DNA of 64,000 bases. It comes from Ophiura sarsii. Lineage: Eukaryota; Echinodermata; Ophiuroidea; Amphilepidida; Ophiuridae. Shown here one piece after another: positions 33,722 to 44,900 of the stretch. The position numbers and the translations under genes are program-made. The notes below the pieces were generated by a model, which ran no database searches, was not told where the DNA came from, and saw only the letters and a list, made by a program, of their open reading frames with translations. The stretch's first letter is position 1. Each line of letters opens with the position of its first letter. The stretch is from positions 62,715,060 through 62,779,059 of the forward strand of contig CM069447.1 of the NCBI GenBank assembly GCA_035610835.1, given 5' to 3'.

Positions 33722-34249
33722 AGGTGAAATTTACGTGAGACTTTCAATTTGCGCCTAAGTAATATTTTGCATTAACATTAATTTACGGACAAGCATTAAT
33801 ACATACCGTATTTGAACTGAGATCAATGCAAATATTTACATAGACGGACGCGGACGGTGATGCAATATGTTAATTAATGTGGCGCCAATCGTAAAAGTCT
33901 TTATGTAAAAGTCACTTAATGAACCGTATGTGATACTGGTTTTGCAGTACAGCCTTTTAAGGCTAAATCTAAATGTGTTATGTTGGGCACAGAACAAACG
34001 TATCAACTTGCTGGGTTTTTTCTAAGCGCTTCATGTTTAGAAATATAGGTTTATTATGTCTGCAACATTAGTTCCGATAAACTTGGTTAGATTTGACATG
34101 CCCATACATGGAGAAAGGTACATTTCTACAATCCATGGCCCACATTACGAACGTCGTGACATTGTAAAACAACTGCTTTAACATGTTGAAAAGCATTCAC
34201 AAATACTTAAAATACAGTGATTGCTTGATTTTTTTGATGAACATTAAAG
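33722..34249. other. No gene or repeat recognised
   Basis: AT-rich sequence. If the candidate exon at 34250 is real, this would be the 3' UTR or flank of the CARD gene on the minus strand. Confidence 0.35.
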
Positions 34250-34335
34250 TTACCTTGGAGTTATAACTGTTTGGTATGCAACTGCTTGGTGTTGAGGTAC
34301 AGCTGGTTTGTCCGAGGACGATGGGGCACCACCAC
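34250..34335 (-). CDS. Candidate last exon of CARD gene
   Basis: On the minus strand an acceptor-like TTTTACTTATTACCGGTCCAG ends at 34336. With one carried base it opens a 28-codon frame, GGGAPSSSDKPAVPQH through AYQTVITPR, ending at a TAA (34250-34252). The CARD exon at 43707 ends in phase 1 and needs exactly two bases to complete its codon; 1 + 86 bases is a whole number of codons. The proline/serine-rich content suits a tail. The intron would be 9.4 kb and full of transposons. The evidence is phase, composition and splice signal only, so this is tentative. Confidence 0.35.
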
Positions 34336-34654
34336 CTGGACCGGTAATAAGTAAAATAATTAATTAATTAATTAGAATTTAGGGCCCATACAAAACAATA
34401 CAAACTAAAAAATCATGGTATGAATTGACATATCAGATAATTTGACGAACAATAGCCTTACATCTATTTATTCGATCATACATGTCAGACACAGAAAATT
34501 GGAAATTCACTGATCAAATTGCCGGTCCCTTCATGTTCATCTATTATCAAGAAGTTTGCAAGAGTCATCTCAACTGACCGGTTTTACCTTTTAATGAAAA
34601 TGTTTAATGTGCCCCCGTCTCGACGGCCTTGACCGGTAAACTACCGGATATCAA

Positions 34655-34830
34655 AGGAAAGGGAAGAAGAAGAAAGGGAAGAGCAAAAGGGAAAAGGGAA
34701 AGAGAGGAAAAAAGCGGAAAAGAAAGAGAGAAGGTAAAGGGAAAGAAAGGGAAAAGAAAGGGAGAAGAGGAAAATAAAAAGGGAAGGAAAGGGAAAAGGA
34801 AAGAGAAAAACGAAGGGCAGGAAAGAAAAG
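34655..34830. repeat. Polypurine (GA-rich) tract
   Basis: About 175 bases of nearly pure A/G on the plus strand (AAAGGGAAGAAGAAAGGG-type). Open frames in it are low-complexity artefacts. Such tracts can form triplex DNA. Confidence 0.85.
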
Positions 34831-34837
34831 AATAGTG

Positions 34838-35915
34838 TATATAGTCATGCGTTATGAACTCGCCTCCCAATAGGGTGGTGCCGTTACATTTTTTAGTTTT
34901 ATGCTGTCATTTTCCTCACATATTTTCAAAACCACAAAAGCTATCTCAACAAATTTGGTATCATTTTAAAGCCCTAATAACAAGCTATCTGCCTGCAAAA
35001 TGGCATTGGTATAGCTAATACAGAAGGGGCGATACAGCTGTTTGATGTTTGGAGACCAGGGGTGGTGCTGGAAGGGGTGCCGCTGGAAGGGGTGCCACCT
35101 GTACAAACTCAATGGGGATAATCTAATAATGGCGATAATCTTTGTTCTTTTTACAATAACTATTCATCCCATAATGTTACAAACCCCATTCTGGTCCCAT
35201 TTTAAAGGATATTTAGTAGTCTTTAAGTATGTAGCTCAACAGACTTGTCAACTATTTGTAACAACTAATTAATTGTGGATAAGACCATGATCATCAGCTT
35301 TCTTCCTATTCTCTACACAGTCAACATGAATAATCAGCGTCAATTTACCGGATTTATAAAAATGACTATAACAGAAAAAGTTTTCAACCTATGATAGCAA
35401 AAGTATACATTTGTGGAAAGCTTGTAACTAGAGGAATTCAGAAATGCAGTTTATATCAGGGAAGGGTTCATCCTTAAACAAATATTTCTGAAAATCCTAA
35501 CAATTTATAAAATAAAAATTGGAGATATTCACTAGCCGGTATAATTACCATACCGACGTAGTAACTTTGACAATTATATATCATCTAATGGGTAATTTCA
35601 TGAGGAATTCAAATATGTAAAGTAAATAATGATAGGGGTAGGTATAAAAAATATATGGATCTCAAATTGAAAATAAAAAACTCTGATATTTTTCCAAACA
35701 TTTCCGATCATATCATTTTAGTTCTTCTTGGTCGTACTATAATTTGAATGGCATATTTGGTTTCCTCATGAAATTTCCCTTCAGAAAATGTATACTTTTA
35801 CTACCTCAGGGGGGTATACAAGCAAATATAAATGTGTAAAGTCAAAATCATGTCGCGAAAGCCAAAATCCGTGTGTAACGCGAAAGGAGGCGAGCTTAAA
35901 ACACATGACCATATA
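34838..35915 (+). mobile_element. 1.1 kb non-autonomous element, copy 1
   Basis: It begins ATAGTCATGCGTTATGAACT(CGCCTCC) and ends with the inverted form GGAGGCGAGCTTAAAACACATGACCATATAG, giving terminal repeats of about 28 bases. The whole sequence is repeated in inverted orientation at 59421-60470. TA flanks the ends. The interior has no long frame. It is an unclassified DNA transposon derivative. Confidence 0.78.
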
Positions 35916-36080
35916 GTTGTTAAGGAAGCGAAAATAAACAAGTGGAAAGAACTGAAAATCGAAAAGAAACTTGGAGAAGAGAAGAGATTTAACCATCCAA
36001 ATACTTTTTGTGTAAGCGTGCATTACGTAACTTCAATGACTTTCATCAAGGTAGTCATAGGACCGTGTAAGGGATAACCG

Positions 36081-36104
36081 CCCCCCCCCCCCCCCCCCCC
36101 CCCC
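36081..36104. repeat. Poly-C run
   Basis: A run of about 24 C between the 1.1 kb element and unrelated sequence. It may belong to a degraded G-rich hAT-like copy. Confidence 0.7.
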
Positions 36105-36900
36105 ACAACCCCCACAACCCCCATTTTTGACTTTGGGTGAATTGCACCTATTTGTAGAATCTAAGGTATTTACTTAATTCCCATCTCAATTACAATTTGA
36201 CCGAATTCCACAAATGCAGAGTATCTTTAAGACTACACGATCTGCACGACAGTTTGCTCCGGGCACGGTTGAGTAATCATTCAAGGCGTACAATTGGTGC
36301 ACAAGTTTAAAACTCGCGTTACCCCTATTATACGCGTGATATTCCTACTACCCATGTTTAAAGTTAGACAGTTTTCCTTGAGTTAGACGCGTGTTTAAGT
36401 TCAACAAATGTTCGAGAATTATGTTCAATTAAACCATATCCTTGAGAAGGATCTATGATAAAACACTATAGATATCAAATCATATCTACACCTTACACCA
36501 TGGACCCTTTATATTGCATAAGGGTAGGATAGCTTTTTCATCACTTTACATAGATCATGACCCCTCTGCATATATTTTCCATTTATTGATATTCGTAAGC
36601 AAATAAACATGAAATATAAAATGTTCATTTCTTTCTTCCATATCTGAGCTGAGAGTCTGCAGGGTGTCCCAGAATGATCTATACCGAGGTAATACGGTTT
36701 TTTGTTGTTGGTATGAACCTTATTGATATTGTCAGAACTGTATTCAAATATATCTTGCGCAAACTCTCAGCTTTCTTAGAAATTTTAGAATTTGAAAATT
36801 GGACATTGCCGATGGAAAATACAGACTTTTTGGGAATGATAGTAGATTTCAAGTTTTTGTCGAAATGATACATTATGAGGATCTAAAAGTCACTAACCCT
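36105..36900. other. No gene; possible mariner-like end at 36660
   Basis: Mostly AT-rich. GCAGGGTGTCCCAGAATGATC at 36660 resembles the terminal sequence of mariner-like elements, but no matching second end is found. Confidence 0.4.
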
Positions 36901-36901
36901 T

Positions 36902-37120
36902 CACACAGAAAACACTATGTAAAAAATTATGTAAATATAGAACTCCATAATTATTATGTAAGAGTTTACATAAAACATTTACATATACCCAAGCTTGTGT
37001 AAATTCCTATGCAAAAGCTTTACACAACTGTTTACATAGTATTATGGAGTTCTATTTTTACACAGATTGTGTATATTTTACATAAATTGTGTATTTTTTT
37101 TACATAGTGTTTTCTGTGTG
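36902..37120. mobile_element. 219-base palindromic miniature element
   Basis: CACACAGAAAACACTATGTA at 36902 and its reverse complement ending at 37120 bound two arms that stay largely complementary to the centre, with ATAGAACTCCATAAT inverted inside. It is non-coding. Confidence 0.82.
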
Positions 37121-37240
37121 GAATTGTTTAAAAACATTAAAATTATATCTGAAATGTTATTCGCACCCTCTTCTTATTGACACTACCTTTTTATAACAAT
37201 CGATTGTCGTGTGCATAGAAAACAAAGCTTTGATTGAATA

Positions 37241-37881
37241 CAGGGTGGGTCAAAAAGACTGCAATAGTGGAAAGAAGCCATTTACATTTTTTAAAACGTT
37301 GCAAGAATGATGTATTTTATCCTAACTTTGTGTGAAAAAATGAAGTCGATCGCATTTTTCGTTTGTCTTTGGTGACCCTCTTTGCTGCACAACCAAATTT
37401 ACATGTTTGTCCACGAGCACAGTGATTTTCATTTGAAATGGCACACATTGCATTTCCATATTTGAATATCCAGCCAACAACAAAAATGGAAAATGTCAGT
37501 TTTTTATTAAAATTTAGAACATTATACGCTTTCATAGCATGGGTATGATTATAATTGATTATGCTAACTCACGTGTAAACAAGAAAGGATGCATCAAATT
37601 CCAATAACATCACAAATGAACTAAAGTTTCCAAAGTTGAATGAGAGACACATTTTGCGATCTGATGCATATTTTGGGTATCTCGTGGACAAACGTGTGAA
37701 ATGGGTGCACTGGTCAAAAGGTTCACCAAAGACAAACGAAAAATGCGATCGACTTCATTTTTTCACACAAAGTTAGGATTAAATACATCATTCTTGCAAC
37801 GTTTAAAAAGTTTTAAAATTCATTTTGGTTTTGAAAAAAAATGGCTTCTTTCCACTATTGCAGTCTTTTTGACTCACCCTG
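37241..37881. mobile_element. Mariner-like non-autonomous element
   Basis: The ends CAGGGTGGGTCAAAAAGACT and AGTCTTTTTGACTCACCCTG are inverted, and TA flanks both (37239-37240 and 37882-37883). The arms stay complementary for about 140 bases, including GATCGACTTCATTTTTTC. It is 641 bases. CAGGGTG ends at a TA target fit Tc1/mariner. No transposase frame is present. Confidence 0.82.
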
Positions 37882-38930
37882 TAGGGCATGATTTGTTTAG
37901 CTTGCGTGGTATAACCTTCCTTTCATTGGCGGGAGTTTTGAATATAACTATGAGGTATAGGGTTTATCGTTTGGAATGCTGGTAGTGCTAAAGAGATAAA
38001 TAACTAGAATTCCCCTGTTGATAAAGTCAAATATTGATCACTAATTAGCAAATAAGTATACACACGTAAATATTACTGTTATAAGTAGCTTTTTTTTCTA
38101 AGGGTGTAATTTTCGCTGTATGGAAATTGTCCATCAAAATGTTACTCCAAAATGATAATGAATTAGCGCTTGTAGAAAGGAACTGCTCAAGTGTGAAATT
38201 AATAAATAAGTACATTAAAAATCACATACTGCCCTTTTTTGCCTGAATTATGAACATATCTGTAATGCAAAAACATCCACCCATACAGTGATATAATAAT
38301 GAGTGTGTAAAAAAAGTGTATCCTGTTTTAGAAGTTGAACAACATCATCATTGCTGTACTTTATTTTGTTGTTAATTTACTGGTACAAATTTGTTTTTGG
38401 TAAGTTGTTCAGTTTTTAAGAGCTTTGTGTAGATCGGAAGCTCAGTCACTAAACTAATTTGATATAGCTTCTCATTTGGTTATCAAACCTAAGACTGAAT
38501 TAGTATATATTTGCATCATAATGAAATGTCCAACAAATCTTGGCATGACTCCAGAAGCAAAAAGAAATTGTCACAGGTCAAAAATAATGTTGTTGGTCTC
38601 AGCCCCCATAGGCTAAAAAACGACATGTGGCAAATGCTACGTGTGTTTCTTAGCTTCGGGTTGTACTTGATTTTTGTGCGATACCTTATGGTGTCGTGTA
38701 AGATAGTATTTATTTTTCTTTCCGGTTTTAAAAACCAGAATTTCATGGTTTTGGTCAAAGAAGATCTTAAAGACAGCACCACAATCGGGACCACAATGCA
38801 TTGCATTATTTTCCCCCTTTATGGGAGGGAAAGGTGAATAAGCAGATAAGATAGCTACAAACCTGTGGACGGGCTGAGCGGATTATGGCCAGCCATCTCG
38901 CTACCAGCCATACGAATGGTAGTGTAAAAA
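37882..38930. other. No gene recognised
   Basis: AT-rich. A 108-codon plus-strand frame at 38511-38837 has no recognisable domain and is overlapped by an equally long minus-strand frame, so I do not call it. Confidence 0.4.
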
Positions 38931-38934
38931 AAAA

Positions 38935-39222
38935 ATTCGCACGGTCACACAAATTTCGCACGGTCACAAAATTTCGCACGGTCGCAAAATTTCGCACGGT
39001 CACAAAATTTCGCACGGTCGCAAAATTTCACAGTCAAAAAAAAAAATATATAGTCAACAAATACTCCCCAATCCTTAGTCTTTTCGGCCTAGGTATTCAT
39101 TTTTTCCTTATGAGAATTTAGCGACCCGGTATTACCATTTTAGCGCCCCGGTATTTGGAGCCAGGGGGGGGGGGGGGGGGGGGGCAATTTGCCCCCCCTG
39201 CCCCCCGGTCGGTACGCCACTG
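38935..39222. mobile_element. Degraded G-rich hAT-like element with 18-base minisatellite
   Basis: The right end GGTACGCCACTG matches the CAGTGGCGTAGC family, and a G run lies at 39165-39184. At its left about five units of TTTCGCACGGTCACAAAA (18 bases) are in tandem (38937-39030); a single related GACCGTGCGAAATTTT lies inside the intact element at 7808-8263. The left terminal repeat was not found. Confidence 0.6.
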
Positions 39223-39538
39223 TATAACACCAGTGAACAACAACATATGAAGAGCTGTGTTGCATAAAGCCCTACATCCACTTCTACCTGTTACTCATTT
39301 TGCATTATTGAATGAATGGCTATTCACAATGTGGAATGTTGTTTGTATTGTTGCCTCAATTGGCGTGCATGGATGAACTAATCCAAGTCATGAAGACAGC
39401 CATGGAATATTTGGATTAATCAATCATGCAAAATGAGTAACATGTAGGAGTGGTCTGTAAGCCCTTATTCAAAACAATCTTTTCATATAATGTATGCAGC
39501 TCCACTTTGAAAAACACCCCTATATAAAATTAATTATC

Positions 39539-39801
39539 CTCACAGTAGGCACTCCATGTAGGGCAGTGAACTTGCCATTAATGGGTAGTCATGACCTTGG
39601 ACTATATAACCTTGATCCAGGTATAAATACTTATCATCCGGTTTTTTAGTTATGACTGTTTTTACCAATTTTCGAAATTTGCTCTGAACTTGAATATATT
39701 GGGCCAATTTAAATAAACCTAACCTGAGATATTGTACTAAACACTTCAATCCATTTAGTGATATGCTCAGATTTTGCATCCTTTGAGTGCCTACTGTGAG
39801 G
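39539..39801. mobile_element. Miniature element with perfect 17-base ends
   Basis: CCTCACAGTAGGCACTC at 39539 is exactly reverse-complemented at 39785-39801. It is 263 bases, without coding capacity or clear target duplication. Confidence 0.75.
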
Positions 39802-41097
39802 AAAAGACTGAGAATTTAAATATGGGTATTTAAGAAATGGAAAAGCTTGTTTAATTTCTAAATCCATCAATATTTGTCAATCAAATTGGGTATACATGTT
39901 ATATATCTATTACCGATCACTCTTATGATGGGAAAAAAATTGTCGGACATTGCTCATTTGCATATTAATGACTTGAATAGATAATTAGCTAATTTGCATA
40001 TTTAATGAGCTTATGAAACTAAATTATAGTTTAAAAGATTGGGTATCGTACAGTTAGCCATAATACCAAGTTTGATTGCAATACACCATTCACATCTGGA
40101 TTTATAACATTTACGCATATTAATTAGCTGGACTTAGTCACTTTTTTGATTGCGGTCAGTAAAACTGGTCAAAATGACCAATTTCACTAGCTTATTTTAG
40201 CTTAATGCAATATAATTTTACCATATTTTTTAATTTAACATGGTATATAGATATTCAATTGTTAAAGAAATATGTGTAAATGGTGTTTTGAATGTTACAT
40301 TATTAACAAATTGAGCTCTCTAAATCCTGATAAATTATATTTGTGGGCATTGTTACTGTTTTTGGCAGGTTTTCGGCCATTTTCTGAGTATCTCAAAACA
40401 CCGTACTGCAAGAATGCATTGACCGATTGTCATAATTCTTTTTGGAAAATAAATCTTTCATTGCAATCTTTCATTTGAATCCAATTTTGTACATGTCTCA
40501 ATTATTTGAATGTTATGTGTGCTATGCCTACTATTACTTCCAATGCAATTTTACTGTTACTTTCAATGCAATTTTACTGTTACTTTCAATGCAGTTTTGC
40601 GGGTATTTAATTTCGCGTAATTAAATCCCTCACAAAATTAAGTGGTTTTACAGAAAAAGTGTGCCAGTAAAAATTGCAATAATTAGGGATGACATTAGTC
40701 TTATAACACTATTCTAGAACACTAAACACAAATCTACGCATGCAGATTGATGAATCAACACAATTAACGTTACCATGGTTACAAGTCCTCTATACATCAA
40801 CAACTAGTAAAATAAGACATCACAACTGTATGCTACTATTGTAGGGCAGATAAATACTCTTTTGATGATAATTGGACAATAGGATTAAATGAGAGAACAT
40901 TCAACTGTAATGTCACTATATTATGTGATCCCTAATTTTGGATGCATGTTTAGTATTAAAGAATACTATAAAGATCAAAGTTTCATTGAAATCTACTTCA
41001 AAACAATGTTTCGAATTATCCTGACACCATGATTTATAAATAATTCATGTGCATGTACAATGATTACAGCTGACATTTGTTAAAATTACACATAAAT
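39802..41097. other. AT-rich stretch, no gene
   Basis: Contains repeated AATTAGCTAATTTGCATAT-like segments (39955-40140) and three tandem copies of TTTCAATGCAATTTTACTGT near 40535-40600. No coding frame is credible. Confidence 0.5.
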
Positions 41098-41960
41098 GTG
41101 ACGTGTTCTACCAAAACCAGACACAATTGGGCAAGATATCAAAATTAAGTTAGTAATTGATTATTAATGTAGAGATCTTCAGCTTTACAATGGTACTTCT
41201 TTTTTTTAATCGGACTTCCCAAAGCGGAGTTAAATCATTTTCAAGTACGTCTTCATGAAAACTCCAAACTAAGATATCGTCCTTTAAAGATGTACTTACA
41301 ATGTATTTTTGGGGGGGGGGGTTGGTTTGATTTTTTTAATCTGAAACTTTCACAATAATGTTATAAACACTCTTAATTAATTAGAGAATAATGACTGCGT
41401 AACAACTGTTTTCGTGAAATTGTTTAGAAATCAGAGGCTGTTGTTCCGGTCTGAGGAATTGTTCCGAATAACCAGAACAACAACCGAAGATTTCAAAACA
41501 AATTCACGAAAACAGTTGTTAAGCAGTCATTATTCTCATTCATTACTGAAAAAGATGCATATTTATCCAAAACGTTGATTTGTACCGATATAATCGCGCT
41601 AATAATCAATTAGTTTTCTTCTGTTTATTTTGTCCACTCCTTCTTAATTATTGAAACAGTCCAAGTCGGGTCATCCCCTCATTAATTTTTGTATCATTCA
41701 ACCAATCAGAAATAACCTTTAATCGTGTTTTCTCATAACTCATTGAATATTGAGTTTAGGGGCGTGAGGCTTTAATTTGATTGGTCGGTCAATGATCAAA
41801 ACAATCGAACAATTTGGCGCCGTACTTTCGGGCAATTATTAGTAACCTGCGCTCGGCGTGCGCGTTCTCATCTAACGATTCATTTTATTGGAACGCACTT
41901 GGGACGCAGCTATCGCGATTATTCATGAAGTAATGAATTATTTACAAGAAACTTAAATTC
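41098..41960. mobile_element. Second copy of the 28579 element, split by an insertion
   Basis: 41098-41393 closely follows 28584-28900 (GTGACGTGTTCTACCAAAAC at the start). The match resumes at about 41934 with AATTATTTACAAGAAAC, so about 540 bases (41394-41933) are inserted. The inserted part begins with a 144-base palindrome (41394-41537; GAGAATAATGACTGC and its inverse). The right end of the host copy is lost near 41960. Confidence 0.65.
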
Positions 41961-41984
41961 CCAAAAACTTTCAGATTAATGCCA

Positions 41985-42150
41985 TCCATGATCAACTCCC
42001 AGCACCATCTAATCTGAGACTCTGGGGCAAGACAAATGTGAAAATGTGCCACTACCGAAACTGCACCCTGCTCTACATATTGAACTGTTGCAGCTTTTCG
42101 CTAGAAAATGTAAGGTACACTTTGCGTCGTCACGACCAAACATTGAGAGC
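41985..42150 (+). pseudogene. Non-LTR reverse transcriptase C-terminal fragment
   Basis: A plus-strand frame with no start codon reads QLPAPSNLRLWGKT, then MCHYRNCTLLYILNCCSFSL and a RYTLRRHDQ motif. The pattern LP-NL--WGK, a cysteine cluster, TLLHILNxC and RYTWRHD is found at the C-terminus of some non-LTR retrotransposon reverse transcriptases. The first cysteine pair is degraded (CHY). It is a small dead relic. Confidence 0.55.
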
Positions 42151-42605
42151 AAATCAGAACTGAATACCATATGTCGATGAAGCAAACAAAAACAAAATAG
42201 CATTCCGATATCAACTCGCACTCAAATCTCATTATTGAATTGCCAGTCCCATCAGAGGAAACCATTCATTATTAATTCATTATTAGAATAGGTATATTGT
42301 TGTTATTTTGACACAAGACAGTGAAACATGTGCGACAGTTTTTGGAAAAGTCACGGCTCAATATCATGATTGGTTACGTAACCAGGGGACATTTTTAAAA
42401 TCATGAAATTTCAATTTTACCAAAAAAATCGGTGTTTTCTGAATTTTGAGCTATATTGGCGACATTTAGTAAGAATGTCAATGTTTAACATACCAACGGG
42501 TGGGGAATACGATTAGCTTTAAGGCCAAGGGTATGGGCCAATATACAATATCATAACCAAATCGACTGTCAATTTGTTCCGATAGGAACAATAGCGGCTC
42601 TCCGT

Positions 42606-43530
42606 CTAGACAATGGAAAGGTGGGATTTGCACCACTCCAAGACTTGATCCTGAATGCCAAGATAATCATGAAGACGAGATATGAGAATGTTATGGCCAA
42701 CAGTGTCAAATGTAGCACTTAGATCTAGGAGAATTAAGCCTGTAATTTGTCCATTGTCGAGAGCTGTGAGAATGTCATAATTAACTCGGAGAAGAGCGGT
42801 TTCTGTGTCATGATATTGTTTAAAGTATGCAGATTTATATGGATCCGATAAGAAATTGGTATTGATATGATCAGATATTCTTTTTGACACAATCCTTCAA
42901 TCGCGATCGTCTTTCGTTCCGAGACATTTTAAATTTCCTTATCCAAACTAGGCTATTTGATGAGAGGACGAACATATGCAATTTTCTGACTTTGAGGGAA
43001 AGTACCATATCAGCGATGTATTAACAATGCTAGTATATAATGGTACACAAGTATCAATATTGTCTTTCATCAGTGATGTTGGCAGAGGATCAAGTTCACA
43101 TGATTTGGATGGTGATTTCATGATGACTTTTTTGATCTCTTCATCATTGGTGGGTGCAAATGCAGTTAATTTAGGTATCAAGCAGGATGAATTTGATGAG
43201 GCACATGCAGAACTAAAGTTGAAGGTTTTCAGAATGGTTTCAATCTTTTCACGAAAAAAGTGGGCAAATTTGATGGCTAGCAATTTGTCAGAATCTGACG
43301 AGGGCAGTACAGGTATTTTTAATTTGTGAAGAAGTTTATCAATAAAATTGACAAGTCTCTTTTGATCTCCGGCACTTTCGTTTACTTGAGCTGATTAGTA
43401 GTCTATTTTTGAGTTTGTTATCAAACTTTTCACATGTTGGTTTGATATTTTCAAGCCTATGAATTGCAATTTTTCCATTATTACGCCACTAACGCTCAAG
43501 CTGACGACGTTTCTTTCTGGCTTTCTAGTC
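42606..43530 (-). pseudogene. CR1/L2-like LINE fragment, broken reverse transcriptase
   Basis: Read on the minus strand from 43530 down. A basic segment (ARKKRRQLE, then NNGKIAIHRLENIKP) is followed by a frame at 43283-42948 with KFAHFFREKIETI and KSPSKSCELDPLPTSLMKDN, then a frame at 42890-42606 with SAYFKQYHDTETALLRV, ILLDLSATFDTVGHNIL and LHDYLGIQ. These are the start of the reverse transcriptase domain of CR1/L2-type LINEs, where FDTVDH holds the first catalytic aspartate. Frameshifts and stops separate the parts, and the fingers-to-palm part after LEWCKSHLS is missing. It is dead. Confidence 0.85.
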
Positions 43531-43544
43531 AGCATGGTCAAGTC

Positions 43545-43680
43545 AATGACTTTATGACTCGAGACAAGTCAAGTACCGAGTTAAAGTAGGTCGAGTTAAG
43601 TCGATCATATACTAGTAAAGAACAGGTCAAGTTGAGTTGATGATTAGCTTAAGTCAAGTAAAATCTTTAATTTTACATCA
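43545..43680. repeat. Degenerate GACTCGAGTCAAGTC repeat
   Basis: Imperfect repeats of TCAAGTC, GACTCGAG and GAGTTAAGTC, related to 17740-17945. It lies in the intron just 3' of the CARD exon. Confidence 0.5.
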
Positions 43681-43706
43681 AGTCATCCTGAACATTTTAG
43701 ACCTAC

Positions 43707-44160
43707 CTGCATGAGGTGCCTTCTTGCTAATCTTTGCATTGCTTGATGCTCCTCCCCCATCACTAGATGTCGATGATGCAGATGAACGTTTCTTTGGCTT
43801 CTTCTTTTTCTCAATATGTCCGTCCTTCATACCACCTGTTGCTTTAGCGTGCAAGGAATAATTATCCTGAATGGATTTAACCGTGTCGTAAAGTTGGACA
43901 TCTTGTTTTTGAAGAACACCCATGAAGGACAAATAAACTTCCACCGGCTTGAACTTAATGAAATCGATCAATCGATCAATCTTCTTAGAGCCTACTTTGA
44001 TAGCTTTGATTTCGTCATACTCTTCTTGGGATATAACTGTCGGTTCTGTTGCCATAAGCTTCAGAAAAAATCCTGTATTTCGCGTCAAAAGATCACGAAG
44101 ATAAGGATTGGCTTTTCCTAAAATGTCCTGTACATTCTTTCTGTCCTCTGGAGTGTACAT
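43707..44160 (-). CDS. CARD-like domain exon with basic serine-rich tail
   Basis: The minus-strand frame starts MYTPEDRKNVQDILGKANPY at 44160. Residues about 5-95 follow the caspase-recruitment (CARD) pattern: a first helix with ILGKANPYLRDLL, a long second helix, then ISQEEYDEIKAI at helix 3, SKKIDRLIDFIKFK at helix 4, VEVYLSFMGVLQ at helix 5 and LYDTVKSIQ at helix 6. Death-fold domains mediate self-association in apoptosis and innate immune signalling. Residues about 105-150 are lysine/serine-rich (KKKKPKKR, a possible nuclear signal). The frame crosses a good donor (CAG|GTAGGT) at 43707/43706, so the eight codons after it are probably intron. An acceptor-like TTGCAACAG lies 14 bases before the ATG, so an upstream 5' UTR exon is likely. 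Phase 1 exit. Confidence 0.72.
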
Positions 44161-44277
44161 GATCTCTGTTGCAAGTAAACATAATAATGATAATAATATA
44201 CAATTAATAATGTACGGTGAGTCACATCACATGGACTAACAAAATAAATCAACAGCACGAATGACCTAGATCCTTAG

Positions 44278-44535
44278 GGCGAGTCAAAATATTCAGGTCC
44301 CGATTTCACCGATTTTGTAAACCAGTTAAAATGCAAAAATAAATATATTTAATGAAATGCAAAGCAAGAACGCATTGTTAGTTATAAGATAAATTTCATT
44401 TCCTTCAAATTTGTTATTCGAAACGGGAGATATGCACATTTTCCCAATTTCTGTGAAATTCAATCTGTTCCAACACGCCCAAGGGACCCAAATGAATGTA
44501 AAATATTTGTTGTTTTGTTTGAATAACTAATACTG
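44278..44535. mobile_element. Mariner-like end repeat, copy 1
   Basis: GCGAGTCAAAATATTCAGGT at 44278 begins a 255-base stretch that matches 57936-58192 throughout (GGTCCCGATTTCAC, AATATATTTAATGA, ATATGCACATTTTCCCAA). The family begins CAGGGTGAGTCAAAA in the better copy, like mariner ends. Confidence 0.65.
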
Positions 44536-44900
44536 CAGTAGTAGTAACAACCATTGGCGTAGCCAGGGGTCTGGGGGCACGTGCCCCGGGTGGCGATGTT
44601 CGTTACCGTAAACAACATTCGATACCTGACGGAGTAAAGCGCATAGCACATGTACATTGCACAGCAATACATTTATACAGTGAGTGTGTACGGTTAATAA
44701 ATTCGCCCCCGTGTGGAGGAGGAAGAGGAAGAGGATCCGGAAGAGGAAGAGGAAGAGGAAGATTTTCAGCCACTTTCTGGGGTCCCTAGGGGTCACATGC
44801 AGCAGAGGGATCCCGGCAGATGTCCATATCTGCATAAAGTAGGTTACACCATAAATGTTCCTGGAGTCAGTCATGTTGGTACCTCGTTCCAATGATCAAA
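44536..44900. repeat. hAT-like end fragment and GAGGAA microsatellite
   Basis: ATTGGCGTAGCCAGGGG at 44553 resembles the CAGTGGCGTAGC family end but has no partner. A GGAAGA repeat runs from 44715 to 44763. No gene is seen. Confidence 0.5.

Noticed and set aside
33535..33738. 67-codon frame ending at a donor-like CTACAG|GTGAAA
   Set aside because: The end is the terminal repeat (CGCTCTCCCCTA) of the 32884-33721 element, so the splice-like signal is coincidental.
34604..34870. Lysine/glutamate-rich and phenylalanine/serine-rich frames
   Set aside because: They are the two strands of a polypurine tract.
35832..36077. 81-codon frame starting MCKVKIMSRKPKSV
   Set aside because: Its first part is the terminal repeat of the 1.1 kb two-copy element, and the other copy does not keep the frame.
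38511..38837. 108-codon plus-strand frame
   Set aside because: A minus-strand frame of similar length overlaps it, and the sequence has no recognisable domain.
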